Source: JAFDVL01 sp043736395
GTDB lineage: Bacteria > Acidobacteriota > Blastocatellia > RBC074
Assembly (NCBI GenBank): GCA_043736395.1
Contig: JAYTCQ010000105.1
Location: 1 to 6,285, forward strand
DNA: 6,285 nucleotides
Direction of reading: 5' to 3'
Shown here: in pieces, positions 6,246-6,285 of the stretch
Layout of the letters: the number at the start of each line of letters is the position of its first letter
Numbering within the stretch: the first letter of the stretch is position 1
Made by a program: the position numbers and the translations under genes
Notes under the pieces: model-generated
The model's input: only the letters and a program-made list of their open reading frames with translations
Database searches by the model: none
What the model was told of the DNA's origin: nothing

Positions 6246-6285
6246 CACTGGGAATACCTTAAACTGGGAACGCCCGCATCCTGCG
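6246..6285. repeat. Partial GC-rich intergenic repeat with 8-bp direct repeat
   Basis: After the TAG stop, ACTGGGAA occurs at 6247-6254 and again at 6263-6270, the second running into the GC-rich sequence CGCCCGCATCCTGCG up to the window edge. The GCCCGCA at 6272-6278 is the inverse of TGCGGGC at 12-18. From memory, such GGAACGCCCGCATCCTGCG-like strings belong to dispersed intergenic elements of Acidobacteriota. The element is truncated by the window, so its full structure and any terminator role cannot be judged. Confidence 0.4.

Overview
The window looks like a piece of chromosome from a free-living bacterium, most plausibly an Acidobacteriota of the Blastocatellia/Pyrinomonadaceae type. 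This placement is inferred from memory. The clues are a large secreted Asp-box (BNR/Vps10-like) beta-propeller protein of a type common in Acidobacteriota and Bacteroidota, an exported helical-repeat protein of a kind I associate with Blastocatellia, and GC-rich 'GCGGGC' intergenic repeat fragments at both window ends. All three confident genes have Shine-Dalgarno (SD) sites, and one promoter matches the sigma-70 consensus well, which argues against a typical Bacteroidota. There are no tRNAs, rRNAs, CRISPR arrays, transposases or phage genes.

Layout: bases 1-32 hold the end of a GC-rich dispersed element. A 213-residue cytoplasmic protein of unknown function lies on the minus strand (33-674). 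A gene-poor stretch of about 540 bp (675-1214) separates it from two plus-strand genes. That stretch holds the best regulatory signal in the window: a minus-strand promoter TTGACA-17-TATAAC at 890-918. It would give the minus-strand gene an untranslated leader of about 210 nt with a long-range 13-bp stem and a hairpin touching the ribosome binding site. On the plus strand come a 595-residue exported alpha-helical repeat protein (1215-3002) and, 63 bp later, a 1059-residue secreted Asp-box propeller protein (3066-6245). No terminator is visible between these two, so they are probably co-transcribed. The window ends 40 bp after the last stop codon, inside another GC-rich repeat-like sequence.

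How the genes may work together: both plus-strand products carry Sec signal peptides and should act outside the cytoplasm. The helical solenoid could be a scaffold or partner for the propeller protein, but nothing in the sequence proves an interaction. The divergent minus-strand gene is cytoplasmic and unrecognised. I see no convincing new biological system. The points most worth checking are the structured leader, the abrupt GC-skew and codon-use switch in the last 200 bp of the propeller gene, a lone CxxxC pair in that protein, and the repeat fragments bracketing the block.
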